A DNA stretch of 46,365 bases from an uncultured Bacteroidota bacterium (GTDB lineage Bacteria; Bacteroidota; Bacteroidia; AKYH767-A; 2013-40CM-41-45): assembly GCA_937871435.1 (NCBI GenBank), contig CALMQM010000021.1, forward strand, positions 1-46,365, read 5' to 3'. Of the stretch, positions 26,775-35,347 are shown piece by piece (within the stretch, counting starts at the first letter, position 1; each line of letters opens with the position of its first letter). Both the position numbers and the translations under genes were made by a program. Under the pieces are notes generated by a model. It did not search any database. It was given only the letters and a program-made list of their open reading frames with translations, and had not been told where the DNA came from.

Positions 26775-27676
26775 GGAATTTTCTGCGTCTTAGGCTTCGA
26801 ATTTACTTATTTTTTTTGAAAAACCCTGTATTCTAATAGATTGATTGTGAGGGACTGGAATGAAAAGTTGGAGAAGCAATAGAAGTGTAAATGCAATGTG
26901 ACATCAGGTCATGTTTTGCTTTTTTCTGCTTCTGTATTGTTGCAAAGGAAATGAAGGCATAGGCCGGAAATCAAGGAATCAGAAAAGGGCAATTCAAAAA
27001 ATCAATTCCGATCAACTTATAACATTCAATAATTTCGAAAACAATGGTGAATTCAGACCAAACGTAGTTGAAACATTTATAAATTGGGAATAAATTAATG
27101 GCCTTTTGGATACACTTTGACAGAAGCAGCAGAAAGAAATAAAATGAATTCACACTCAGCATCGACAGGATGAATAGATTACCATTTGTGAATAGACGTG
27201 TAAAAGCGGCAAATTTGCGTACAAATAATTTTTCATTTTAATAAATTGACTGAATTTATATTGTCATTTTATAAATTGTTGAAAAGATATAATTCGCCAA
27301 TCGCTATGTACATAAACTATCATCATGTTATGAATTATTTCATATTCAAGAGGTGTTTTTGAGTAAAGCATAAAATGGATAAAATTTTTACCTCCAAAAT
27401 AAAATTTGGAAATTCAAAAGTTGCTGTTATTTTTGCTTTGAACATTAATGTTTTTATCAAATATCCCGGTTGAAATTTTACTTCTGTTTGATAACTGAAA
27501 TTAATGTCTTGAAAAATTTGTGTTGATCTGTTTTAAAATTGTCTGAATAATCCTGATTGCCGAAGCAGATTACCTGATTATTTCTTCACTGTTGATGGAT
27601 TCTGTTGCGTGCCTGCTGATCTCCGTGTGCTAAATACTATTTACTCTTTCTAAATTTTAATCATTCGAAAAATTAT
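26775..27676. other. 900-bp AT-rich non-coding region
   Basis: This is the longest gene-free stretch in the window, between divergent scpA and the 401-residue exported protein. A 60-codon frame (26911-27093, plus) begins with a hydrophobic stretch but lacks a proper lipobox or any conserved feature. The only structure I find is the nested inverted repeat at 27442-27507. Base composition is more AT-rich than the neighbouring genes. It may hold a decayed gene, a regulatory RNA or simply promoters. Confidence 0.55.
27442..27507. promoter_or_regulatory. Nested inverted repeat upstream of exported-protein genes
   Basis: Outer arms are ACATTAAT (27442-27449) and ATTAATGT (27500-27507). Inner arms are TTATCAAA (27454-27461) and TTTGATAA (27487-27494). 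Four or five bases separate inner and outer arms, and the apical loop is 25 nt. It sits 170 bp upstream of the ATG at 27677. As DNA it could be a paired operator; as RNA, a two-part stem. Confidence 0.45.
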
Positions 27677-28882
27677 ATGCATTCTTCATCCAGATTATTT
27701 CTTGTCATTCTCCTTCTGATTTCATTCCGGGTTTATTCTCAAAAAAATGTGATTGATCCGAAATACCGTCGCAGTTCGATGTACACTTTGATGATCGACG
27801 ACAGTACACGGGAACACGCTGCAGCAATTAAAGAGGCGTTTATCAGTTATCCTGTTCCGGATAAATTCGACAATCACAATCTCAGCAATCGATTGATTCT
27901 CTCAAAAGCAGCTGTGGAAGATCAGACTGTTCCTATCGGTTATTTTCTGAATACAAATGGCATAGCGAAGCAACTGGTTGCAAAATGGTTTAACAGGAAT
28001 GCTCAGGGGGCGTTTAACATGGATTTGGTCGCGGCACGTGGAAATTACAACGCGAGTGAAATGGATGCCAGCATTGCAAAACTTTCCAAACGCGGAGCGG
28101 CAATGCTTGCAGATGCAGGAGAAGAACTCATCAAAAACACTTTTGTGCTCGTGAATGATTTTCGTTACAAACCAATGGAGGAGATCGTCAAAGAAACCAG
28201 AGAAACAGCGAACAAAATCAATGGCGTCTTGTCAAAAACAAAATTTAATCTTGGAGGGCTGGATCCAAATGCAGGTCTTTTAAAAGCAGCCGGAGATGTT
28301 TTCTCAAACGGGTATGCGGTACTCACTACTTCATATCTCTATCGTCTGGTATGGAATGATTCTGTTGCCGCTGTTTTCTACAATGATTACTGGACAGACA
28401 GCTTGCATCTCGATCCGAAAAAAGTTGCCGCTTTTGATTCATCCACAATCTTTAAATTAGAGTTTGTCGGTAAAGAAAAAGGATGGTCAGCGATTCCAAC
28501 AACAATTTATTCTCAAAAATCAGACGATCAGCTCATCTTCAACTCTACCATACAAGGAGTAGATGTAGCGATCGCGAAACTGCAAAAGCATCACGAAGAA
28601 TTCAGGACAAAAACTGCATTGTATACGACTGATACTTTGTCGGCAAAAATTGGTCTGAAAGAAGGACTGGAAGGAGGAGATCAATACCAGGTGATGGAGC
28701 TTGTTCAAAATGAAGATGGCAGAACTGAATATAAGAAAATGGGAGTGATCCGGGTAGACAGGAACCAAATCTGGGACAACCGTTATATGGCTACAGGAGA
28801 TTCTATTAAACCTGTTGACAGAACACTGTTTAAAGGACCTAATAAAGATTATTATCCGGGCATGTTGATTCGTCAAAAATAA
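27677..28882 (+). CDS. Exported protein of unknown function (401 residues)
   Basis: I do not recognise the family. A signal peptide ends at RVYS|QKNV (Q-rule), so the mature protein is periplasmic or surface-exposed. The first third contains PVPDKFDNHNL and repeated polar helices. Residues 105-185 are mostly helical and charged (FNMDLVAARGNYNASEMD, LADAGEELIKNTFVLV). The second half is mixed α/β, with paired YNDYWTDSLHLD and DRNQIWDNRYMATG. No cysteines that would suggest lipidation, no membrane helix after the signal, and no T9SS sorting domain. It lies 75 bp upstream of the four-gene LPP20/DUF6175-like operon on the same strand, so a shared role is possible but not shown. Confidence 0.75.
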   Translation: MHSSSRLFLVILLLISFRVYSQKNVIDPKYRRSSMYTLMIDDSTREHAAAIKEAFISYPVPDKFDNHNLSNRLILSKAAVEDQTVPIGYFLNTNGIAKQLVAKWFNRNAQGAFNMDLVAARGNYNASEMDASIAKLSKRGAAMLADAGEELIKNTFVLVNDFRYKPMEEIVKETRETANKINGVLSKTKFNLGGLDPNAGLLKAAGDVFSNGYAVLTTSYLYRLVWNDSVAAVFYNDYWTDSLHLDPKKVAAFDSSTIFKLEFVGKEKGWSAIPTTIYSQKSDDQLIFNSTIQGVDVAIAKLQKHHEEFRTKTALYTTDTLSAKIGLKEGLEGGDQYQVMELVQNEDGRTEYKKMGVIRVDRNQIWDNRYMATGDSIKPVDRTLFKGPNKDYYPGMLIRQK

Positions 28883-28957
28883 ATTTGCTTGTCTGAATAT
28901 GTCAATCAATTTAATATTCTAAGTACACTCTATCATTCATTTTAATACTACTCTAAC

Positions 28958-29488
28958 ATGAAAAAACTATCAGGAGTTATTATCGTTGTTGTCGCATTCT
29001 TGCTTAGCGGACTGCCAACACATTCAGCTTTTGCACAAGCGAAGAAAAAAGCCAACAAAGATACCGAAGACTGGCGCTATGAAGTGGAATGTGCCGGTGT
29101 GGGCAAAGAAGGAACATACATGATTAAAGTGTGGAGTTATTCCAAAAAACCGCAGGTAGCCATGGAGCAATGCAAAAAGAACGCGGTCCATGCTGTCATC
29201 TTTCAGGGATTTGCCGGAGGCGGACAAGGTTGTACACCTCAGAAAGCACTGACGAACAATCCGGCATTGGAACAGGAGAAAGCCGATTTCTTCGCGGAGT
29301 TTTTTGCTGACGGAGGCAAATACATGAAATATGTAAGTACTGCCAATGACGGCGCTATTGGAGCAGGTGACAGGGTGAAAGTTGGCAAAGAATACAAAGT
29401 TGGTGTGATCGTCACAGTTGCAAAAGACAATCTTAGAAAAGATCTCGAAAACGCCGGTATCATTAAATCACTTACTTCCGGATTCTAA
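28958..29488 (+). CDS. LPP20-like periplasmic protein, paralogue A
   Basis: Small exported protein of 176 residues. The signal peptide ends at AFA|QAKKK (Q-rule), making it a soluble periplasmic form. The core (residues 43-170) reads YEVECAGVGKEG, then MEQCKKNAVHAVIFQGFAG, then FFAEFFADGGKYMKYV, then YKVGVIVTVAKDNLRKDL. The arrangement of a β-strand, an Ala/Lys helix with KKNAV, and a final strand resembles LPP20/FlgT-N type domains; this is a fold-level impression. It is clearly homologous to the next gene. Gap to that gene is 11 bp. It is the first gene of a four-gene run that ends at a strong terminator. Confidence 0.78.
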   Translation: MKKLSGVIIVVVAFLLSGLPTHSAFAQAKKKANKDTEDWRYEVECAGVGKEGTYMIKVWSYSKKPQVAMEQCKKNAVHAVIFQGFAGGGQGCTPQKALTNNPALEQEKADFFAEFFADGGKYMKYVSTANDGAIGAGDRVKVGKEYKVGVIVTVAKDNLRKDLENAGIIKSLTSGF

Positions 29489-29499
29489 AATCTATATTC

Positions 29500-29985
29500 A
29501 TGAAAAAAATTTCCATCCTTTTTGCATTCGCGGTGTTAGTGTTTTCCTGCGATCCGCAAAAGAAAATTGCAGGTAATTATTCCTATGAAACGGAATGCCT
29601 GGGAGTAGAAATGGACGGCAGTCAGACTTTGAAAGCCTGGGGAACCGGAAATACCAATGAAGACGCCATCGAACAGGCGAAAAAGAACGCGGTGCGTGAT
29701 GTGCTCTTCAAAGGAATCCGAAACGGGAAACCTGATTGCGAAGTTCGTGCAGTACTAACCGAAGTGAATGCTCAGGAAAATCACGCAACTTATTTCAATA
29801 ACTTTTTTGCCGATGGTGGGCCGTATAAAAATTATGTAAACATTAAAGACGGAACCGACACTCAGAAAATGATGATGGATGGCGACAAAAAAGGATCCAA
29901 TGTTCAGTATGGTGTGATCGTTCGTGTATTGCGCACGGCACTGATCAAAAGAATGACAGACGACAATATTCTCAACCTAAAATAA
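29500..29985 (+). CDS. LPP20-like lipoprotein, paralogue B
   Basis: Lipoprotein of 161 residues with lipobox VFSC (lipidated Cys17). It is homologous to the preceding gene across its whole mature length: YETECLGVEMDG, IEQAKKNAVRDVLFKGI, FNNFFADGGPYKNYV and YGVIVRVLRTALIKRM align with the same positions there. One paralogue is therefore soluble and the other membrane-anchored, which suggests partners rather than redundancy. A conserved cysteine in the EC.GV motif and another before the LTE/LTN segment are shared and could form a disulfide. Function unknown. The next gene starts 18 bp downstream. Confidence 0.78.
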   Translation: MKKISILFAFAVLVFSCDPQKKIAGNYSYETECLGVEMDGSQTLKAWGTGNTNEDAIEQAKKNAVRDVLFKGIRNGKPDCEVRAVLTEVNAQENHATYFNNFFADGGPYKNYVNIKDGTDTQKMMMDGDKKGSNVQYGVIVRVLRTALIKRMTDDNILNLK

Positions 29986-30003
29986 ACCAACACACATAAA
30001 ACC

Positions 30004-30954
30004 ATGAAACGTATAGTAATATTCTTATTCTCATTCTTTCTCCTCATCAATACAGGATTTGGTCAGGCAAAGAAACCCACACTGATGGTACTTCCCAGCG
30101 ATGCCTGGTGTAATTCAAAAGGCTATATGCTCGAATTTGACAATCAGGGAACCAAGGAAAAAATTCCGGATTACAAAAGAGCTTTCCAGGAAGATCTTGA
30201 TTTGATCAACGTTGTAAGTAAGATCAATGAAATCATGGCTCAACGCGGATTCCCATTGAAAAATGCTGAAACTGTATTAAAATCTCTTGCAGCTGAAAGT
30301 GCGGAGGACAATATGACAACCGGAAAAACAAAAGGCGGAAGTATCGCGGAAAGCCCGGTTGATAAATTGAAAAAAACAGCAAAAGCTGATATTATTTTGC
30401 AACTGACCTGGGATGTTTTGGCTACTGGTCCAAAAAAATCCGTGCGATTTAATTTGCAGGGACTGGATTCATATTCCAATAAACAAGTAGCCGGAGCACA
30501 GGGAACAGGTGAACCATCCTTCAGTGCGGAAGTAGCGGTGTTGCTGGAAGAAGCCGTGCTGTCCAAAATGGACAACTTTGTAACCTCCCTTCAGTCGCAT
30601 TTTGACGACATGTTTGAAAACGGTCGTGAGGTTGTTATTCGCATTAAAAAATTTGATTCCTGGAGCGATGATCTGGAAAAAGAATACAACGGCAAGCAAC
30701 TGGGTGAAATTATTGAAGACTGGGTACAAGCCAACACAGTAAAGAATCGTTTCAGTAAAACAGATTATACCGAGAACATGATGCTGTTTGAACAAGTGCG
30801 CATGCCGTTGTATGATGCGTCCAACAAAGCGTTAGATACAAGAAACTTTGTCAGGAATTTACAAAAGTTGATTGAGGCACCACCCTACTCTATTCCATGT
30901 AAATTAACCATGAAAGGATTGGGCCAGGCGACTTTGACTTTAGGTGATAAATAA
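30004..30954 (+). CDS. DUF6175-like periplasmic protein
   Basis: Exported protein of 316 residues. The signal peptide ends at TGFG|QAKKP (Q-rule). The opening PTLMVLPSDAWCNSKGY and LEFDNQGTKEKIPDYKRAF match my recollection of the Bacteroidota-restricted family DUF6175; I could not search it. Predicted order is strand, then helix (DLINVVSKINEIMAQRGF), then a KTAKADIILQLTWDV strand and a LQGLDSYSNKQVAG strand. That order recalls the CsgG/LpoB/FlgT-M type of α/β domain. A second small domain starts at GREVVIRIKKFDSW (about 210). The fold link is inference. It follows paralogue B by 18 bp and overlaps an alternative GTG start of the next gene. Confidence 0.75.
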   Translation: MKRIVIFLFSFFLLINTGFGQAKKPTLMVLPSDAWCNSKGYMLEFDNQGTKEKIPDYKRAFQEDLDLINVVSKINEIMAQRGFPLKNAETVLKSLAAESAEDNMTTGKTKGGSIAESPVDKLKKTAKADIILQLTWDVLATGPKKSVRFNLQGLDSYSNKQVAGAQGTGEPSFSAEVAVLLEEAVLSKMDNFVTSLQSHFDDMFENGREVVIRIKKFDSWSDDLEKEYNGKQLGEIIEDWVQANTVKNRFSKTDYTENMMLFEQVRMPLYDASNKALDTRNFVRNLQKLIEAPPYSIPCKLTMKGLGQATLTLGDK

Positions 30955-30973
30955 TCTCATTAAATTTCAATCC

Positions 30974-31942
30974 ATGAAAAATTCATTCTCCAAAAATATT
31001 ATTTGCTTCTTGCTTGTTCTTTTTTCCGGCTCTTCCTTTGCAATAGCAGGAGATGAAAGCAATGGCATCTCACTCAGCGCTTATGTTTCTGATCAGATAG
31101 AAGGATTTCCCGCTATTTCAAAAGAAATGATGCAGAATAAATTGAGTGAGATCGTTACTCAAAATGGTATCAGCAACGGAATGCTGGGTTCAAGATTTAT
31201 CATCACTCCCAACATTACTATTCTCTCAAAAGATGTGTTACCCGGACCTCCTCCAATGATCGCGATGAACATGACATTCACATTTTACATTGGCGACGGA
31301 ATTGAAGGCAGAAAGTTTGCCAGTCGTTCCATTTCTGTAAAAGCGGTCGGAACCAACGAAACAAAAGCTTACAACGAAGGTATTAAGCAGATTCGCGTTT
31401 CCGATCCTGAACTCACTGCATTGATAGAAGAAGGAAAAAAGAAAATTGTTGAATACTACACGACCCATTGCGATGCCGTAATCAAAAATGCGCAATCCGC
31501 TGCTTCACTTGGAAATTATGGTCAGGCTATTTCAGATCTGACTACAATTCCGGATGCATGCAAAACCTGTTATGACAGAGGAATGACTGCCGCTGAACCC
31601 ATGTATAAAAAATACATTGATCAGCAGTGTGATGTGAAACTGACAGAAGCGAGAGCTGCATGGAATGCTCAGCAAAATGGTGATGGTGCCGCGAAAGCCG
31701 GCGCAGCATTAGCAGAAATTGAACCTACTGCTGCTTGTTACAAAGAAGCAACAGCGCTCAACAAGGAAATTACAGCGCGAATGGTTGAACTCGGGAATAA
31801 ACAATGGGAATACAAAATGAAAGTGGTGGATGCTGCAGCAGATGTAGCAAAAGCCCGTATCGCCGCTTACCGCGATGTGTATTCCGCCTATTACTTAAGC
31901 AGACGAACCGTTGTAGTTTACAATGTGAGAGGTTGGTGGTAA
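30974..31942 (+). CDS. Periplasmic protein with N-terminal LPP20/FlgT-like region
   Basis: Exported protein of 322 residues, family not named. The signal peptide ends near FAIA|GDES, not a Q-rule site. Residues 20-155 are mixed α/β: LSAYVSDQIEGF, MMQNKLSEIVTQNGI, SRFIITPNITILSKDV, MTFTFYIGDGIEG and VKAVGTNETKAYNEGIKQI. The last piece resembles the A-rich helix of LPP20 domains. The second half is helical with Cys-containing repeats, CDAVIKNAQ, CKTCYDRG, QQCDVKLTEA and AACYKEA. These look like degenerate TPR or Sel1-type hairpins. The protein ends in NVRGWW. The ATG at 30974 (MKNSFSKN, 19 bp after the previous stop) is preferred over GTG at 30944. It is last in the operon, 44 bp before a perfect terminator. 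Confidence 0.75.
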   Translation: MKNSFSKNIICFLLVLFSGSSFAIAGDESNGISLSAYVSDQIEGFPAISKEMMQNKLSEIVTQNGISNGMLGSRFIITPNITILSKDVLPGPPPMIAMNMTFTFYIGDGIEGRKFASRSISVKAVGTNETKAYNEGIKQIRVSDPELTALIEEGKKKIVEYYTTHCDAVIKNAQSAASLGNYGQAISDLTTIPDACKTCYDRGMTAAEPMYKKYIDQQCDVKLTEARAAWNAQQNGDGAAKAGAALAEIEPTAACYKEATALNKEITARMVELGNKQWEYKMKVVDAAADVAKARIAAYRDVYSAYYLSRRTVVVYNVRGWW

Positions 31943-31986
31943 AACAAACCACGAAGAGACAAACAACACCAGCAATATTTCAGTAG

Positions 31987-32017
31987 AAAAGGAGAAAAGA
32001 AATTTTCTCCTTTTTTT
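31987..32017 (+). terminator. Intrinsic terminator of the LPP20/DUF6175-like operon
   Basis: A perfect 12-bp stem, AAAAGGAGAAAA (31987-31998) and TTTTCTCCTTTT (32003-32014), has a GAAA tetraloop and runs into a seven-T tract. It lies 44 bp after the last stop. Confidence 0.85.
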
Positions 32018-32199
32018 ATACCATTTGTTTATGTGTCCGTTCTACTGTTATCACTTTATCTTTTCCTTTTCCGGATTAATCTGAAAGCACAGAGTGGATG
32101 TGAGGGTTATTCCTTAGTACCTGAAGTACCTTGTAAAGTATTCTCATTCTTCCTACCTTGTACATTCGAATTCCCTGAAAGAAAAGTGTTTGTACCCGT

Positions 32200-34113
32200 A
32201 TGTCGAAAAACAAAAAACAACAAAAAGTTGCCGCTCCGCCACCGGTATTCAAGCCTGAGCTGGGTTATTTCTTTACACATAACTTCAAAATTCAGGCAGC
32301 ATTTGTTTTCATCCTGAGTTTTCTTTTATACGTGAATACCATTTCCAATGAATATGCACTGGATGATGGATTATTGATAAAAGAAAATATCTGGGTTCAG
32401 CAGGGAAGCGCGGGAATAGGGAAAATCTTTTCTCATGGTGAGCTGGATTATTTTTACCAGGCACATGGTGGCTCCGAACAATTCTCCGGTGGAAGATATC
32501 GTCCTTTATCCATCGTTACTTTTGCCATTGAGCAGAGTATCTTCGGCGACAATCCGCATGTGCGGCATTTCTTTAATGCTCTTTATTATGCCATTACGAT
32601 TATGCTGGTATTGTATTTTCTGAGAAAATTTGTTTTCCCGAAAAATCCGGATATCGCTTTTTTGGCGACATTACTTTTTGCTGTTCATCCATTGCATTCA
32701 GAAGTTGTGGCGAATATTAAAAGTCGCAATGAATTATTTCCGTTTCTCTTTTACCTGACTACACTGATCTCCGCAGGCAAGTATGTGCAGACTAAAAAAA
32801 TCAGATATGTATTTTTAGGATGTATCTCTCTTTTCCTGTCTCTTCTTTCAAAAGAGTATGCCGTACTTTTTATTGTCTTGCTGCCATTATTCTATGTATT
32901 CATTCTGGATGTTCCGGTCAGGCGAAGTTTGCTTCTGTCTCTCCCCTACTATGTGATGACCGGAATGTATGTGTTGCTGAGGATCAGCATCACACGTGTC
33001 ACTGATCTTGGGAAGAAGGCGACAGATGAAGTGCTGAACAATCAATACATTCTCGGAACATGGTCCGAAAAATTCGCTACAAAAGTTTACCTGCTCGGCA
33101 AATATTTTGTGATGCTGTTTTATCCATATCCACTTTCGTCTGATTATTCATTCAATCAGATTCCTTTTATACAAATGAGCAGCATGCTCTTCATCGGATC
33201 GGTGATTCTTCACGTTGCATTACTTGGGTTGCTTGTTTATTTATTTCTTCGGAAGAAAAAAATCGCGACCTTTTTCATGCTGTTTTACTTCGCCCACTTA
33301 TTTCTTATTTCCAATCTTGCCGTTGAAATCGGTACCACTTTCAGTGAACGTTTGAGCTATATACTTTCTTTTGCTTTTTGTGTGTTGATTGCCATGGGAA
33401 TTGTATACGGACTGGAGAATGTGAAAAATCTGCCGAAGAAAACCAAACAACTGGCGCTGTTGTGTTGTCTGGGATTGATTGTGCTGGTGAGTTCCGTTCA
33501 GGTTATTGCAAGAAATGCGGAATGGAAAAATGACTTTACTTTATTTACACACGATGTAAAAATTTCAACGAACAGTGTACTTGTAAATGCCAATGCGGCG
33601 AAGAGTCTGATTAATGAATGTGTTGTACCTGAATTCACGGATACACTTGCCCGCACTCAATACCTTGATCAGGCAGTGGCGTATCTGAAAAAATCCATCG
33701 ACATCTATCCCCGCTTCGCGAATGGTTACCTCAATCTTGGTGTGGCATATTTTCATCAGAAAAAATTTGAGGAAGCATTTCAGGCCTGGCTGAAAGTGAA
33801 AGAATACCATCACTCTGAACCCAAGCTGAAAGAATTCGCGTTGATTCTGAAAAACAACGGACTGATTTGCGGAGAGAAAAAGGAATACGCGAAGGCTATT
33901 CAGTTTCTTGAATGGGGAAGCCAATTGGATGATACCAGCGAAGACATCCTCTATAATCTTGGCGGAGCCTATTTTTCAACTGGACAATATGAGCTGGCAA
34001 AAAAAACATGGGAGCACTTGTTGAACGATATTAATCCGAACAACCAGCAAGCCCGCAATGGTTACCTGGCTGTGATGAATATATTAGCATCACAAAAAGT
34101 TGCGAAACGTTGA
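32200..34113 (+). CDS. TMTC-like membrane protein with C-terminal TPRs
   Basis: Polytopic inner-membrane protein of 637 residues combining a GT-C-type membrane half (about ten segments, residues 28-440) with periplasmic tetratricopeptide repeats (about 500-625). Family marks are YALDDGLLIKEN after the first segment (the acidic pair of GT-C enzymes), GRYRPLSIVTFAIEQSIFG, and AVHPLHSEVVANIKSRNEL, the hallmark of TMTC/TPR proteins of this phylum. TPR segments include YLNLGVAYFHQKKFEEAF and YNLGGAYFSTGQYELAKK. It may be an O-glycosyltransferase, as eukaryotic TMTC proteins are O-mannosyltransferases; this is inference. It is monocistronic, flanked by terminators on both sides. Confidence 0.82.
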   Translation: MSKNKKQQKVAAPPPVFKPELGYFFTHNFKIQAAFVFILSFLLYVNTISNEYALDDGLLIKENIWVQQGSAGIGKIFSHGELDYFYQAHGGSEQFSGGRYRPLSIVTFAIEQSIFGDNPHVRHFFNALYYAITIMLVLYFLRKFVFPKNPDIAFLATLLFAVHPLHSEVVANIKSRNELFPFLFYLTTLISAGKYVQTKKIRYVFLGCISLFLSLLSKEYAVLFIVLLPLFYVFILDVPVRRSLLLSLPYYVMTGMYVLLRISITRVTDLGKKATDEVLNNQYILGTWSEKFATKVYLLGKYFVMLFYPYPLSSDYSFNQIPFIQMSSMLFIGSVILHVALLGLLVYLFLRKKKIATFFMLFYFAHLFLISNLAVEIGTTFSERLSYILSFAFCVLIAMGIVYGLENVKNLPKKTKQLALLCCLGLIVLVSSVQVIARNAEWKNDFTLFTHDVKISTNSVLVNANAAKSLINECVVPEFTDTLARTQYLDQAVAYLKKSIDIYPRFANGYLNLGVAYFHQKKFEEAFQAWLKVKEYHHSEPKLKEFALILKNNGLICGEKKEYAKAIQFLEWGSQLDDTSEDILYNLGGAYFSTGQYELAKKTWEHLLNDINPNNQQARNGYLAVMNILASQKVAKR

Positions 34114-34135
34114 AATAAAATTTTTTACGGGATTG

Positions 34136-34172
34136 AAATAATAAAGGCGGGAATATCCCGCCTTTATTATTT
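34136..34172. terminator. Bidirectional terminator
   Basis: A 17-bp perfect stem around a 3-nt ATA loop, with GC core GGCGGGA/TCCCGCC and AT-rich flanks that serve as U-tracts in both directions. It lies between the stops of the TMTC-like gene (plus) and the cytochrome c gene (minus). Confidence 0.88.
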
Positions 34173-34185
34173 GAGTAGAATAATT

Positions 34186-35145
34186 TTATAATCCTCTGCT
34201 GATAGCGTGTTTGATTTTGGGAACGGTACGCAGGTAAGCATATATGGCTTTTGCTTCTTCATCGGTGAGTTGCGCAAAAGGAACCATTGGATTTCTCAAT
34301 GCGGGTCCGTTTGGTACAATTCCGAATTTTACAGCTTTTACAAATTCTTCTTCAGTCCATTTCCCGATACCTGTTTCTTCATCCGGCGTAAGATTGAGCG
34401 TGGTAATCATTTCACCATGATCATTTCTCATCACATTTCCGCCGCCGAAGAATCCCAGAGATTTTTCCGGTTCAAAAACGTTCATCTTTTTAAAATCCGC
34501 GCTGTGACAGGCAAAACATTCGAGCTGATACAAGGCCAAATACTTTCCCCACTCCAGTTGATTAGTGGTATCAGGATTCGGAATTGGTTTCTCCGGAAAA
34601 GGAAATGGTTTGAAAGCAACCAGACACAAAAATTTCGTGAGGAAGGAAGGTTCAGAAACCGGACCTTCTGTTTTGTCTGCCTGTACAAGAGGATCATCCG
34701 AATGCAGGAAAGCGATAATGGAATTCAGGTCTTCATCAGAGATATGCATCAGCTTGGGCATATACGGAGGAGAGTATTTTCCTGTGAAAGGATTGATTCC
34801 TGTTCGGATAAAGTAAGTAAGCTGCGCGTCAGACCATTTCCCGATTCCAATTTCGGGATCCTGTGTGATGTTACGCGAAACAATTTTTCCGAATTCGGGC
34901 ACCTCTGTCATTTCACGGCCGGTGAATTTTCCGGTTGCGGAATTGAAATGGCAATTGTTGCAAAGCATGCTTGCAATCTTTTTTCCATGCGCGACACGTT
35001 CCGGTGTCACTTCAATTTTAGCTACCTGTGGAACATTTACATCGTAAGAAGGAACTCCTCTGATAGAAATAAAAGCGGCAAATCCTCCAATGACAACGAT
35101 GACTAATAGCACTAAATAACCAATGATTTTTAAAAGCTTTTTCAT
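34186..35145 (-). CDS. Membrane-anchored dihaem cytochrome c
   Basis: Electron-transfer protein of 319 residues. An uncleaved N-terminal anchor (residues 5-28) holds two c-type haem domains in the periplasm. The haem motifs are CNNCH (62-66) and CFACH (210-214). Each is followed by a GxGKWxxxxx segment (GIGKWSDAQLTYFIRTG and GIGKWTEEEFVKAVKFG) and by a Met-containing stretch that could supply the sixth ligand (YMPKLMHISDEDL, NPMVPFAQLTDEEA). The internal similarity suggests domain duplication. It resembles the cytochrome subunit of alcohol/aldehyde dehydrogenase-type systems, but no dehydrogenase gene is nearby and its redox partner is unknown. Confidence 0.92.
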   Translation of the reverse strand: MKKLLKIIGYLVLLVIVVIGGFAAFISIRGVPSYDVNVPQVAKIEVTPERVAHGKKIASMLCNNCHFNSATGKFTGREMTEVPEFGKIVSRNITQDPEIGIGKWSDAQLTYFIRTGINPFTGKYSPPYMPKLMHISDEDLNSIIAFLHSDDPLVQADKTEGPVSEPSFLTKFLCLVAFKPFPFPEKPIPNPDTTNQLEWGKYLALYQLECFACHSADFKKMNVFEPEKSLGFFGGGNVMRNDHGEMITTLNLTPDEETGIGKWTEEEFVKAVKFGIVPNGPALRNPMVPFAQLTDEEAKAIYAYLRTVPKIKHAISRGL

Positions 35146-35347
35146 GGGCCAGGGGTTTTTGTGTTCAGGGTGAAATTAATACTTTTTTCGAAATACACCT
35201 GAGTGATTGTGAATTCACATTCGTGTTTTCAGAGTTGTATTAAAAATCAATCGATTTTTACACGATCTTCCAATATTGGATAAATTTCCAACAATTTTCA
35301 GGTATCGTGAAATAATTTATTGATAAATGGATCTGTGTTTTTATCAA

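Noticed and set aside
26911..27093. 60-codon frame starting with a hydrophobic stretch (MFCFFLLLYCC)
   Set aside because: The cysteine context does not fit a lipobox, the remainder is low-information AT-rich sequence, and no partner gene or promoter is evident.
32033..32317. 94-codon frame overlapping the start of the TMTC-like gene
   Set aside because: It overlaps a well-supported gene in another frame and has no coherent protein features.
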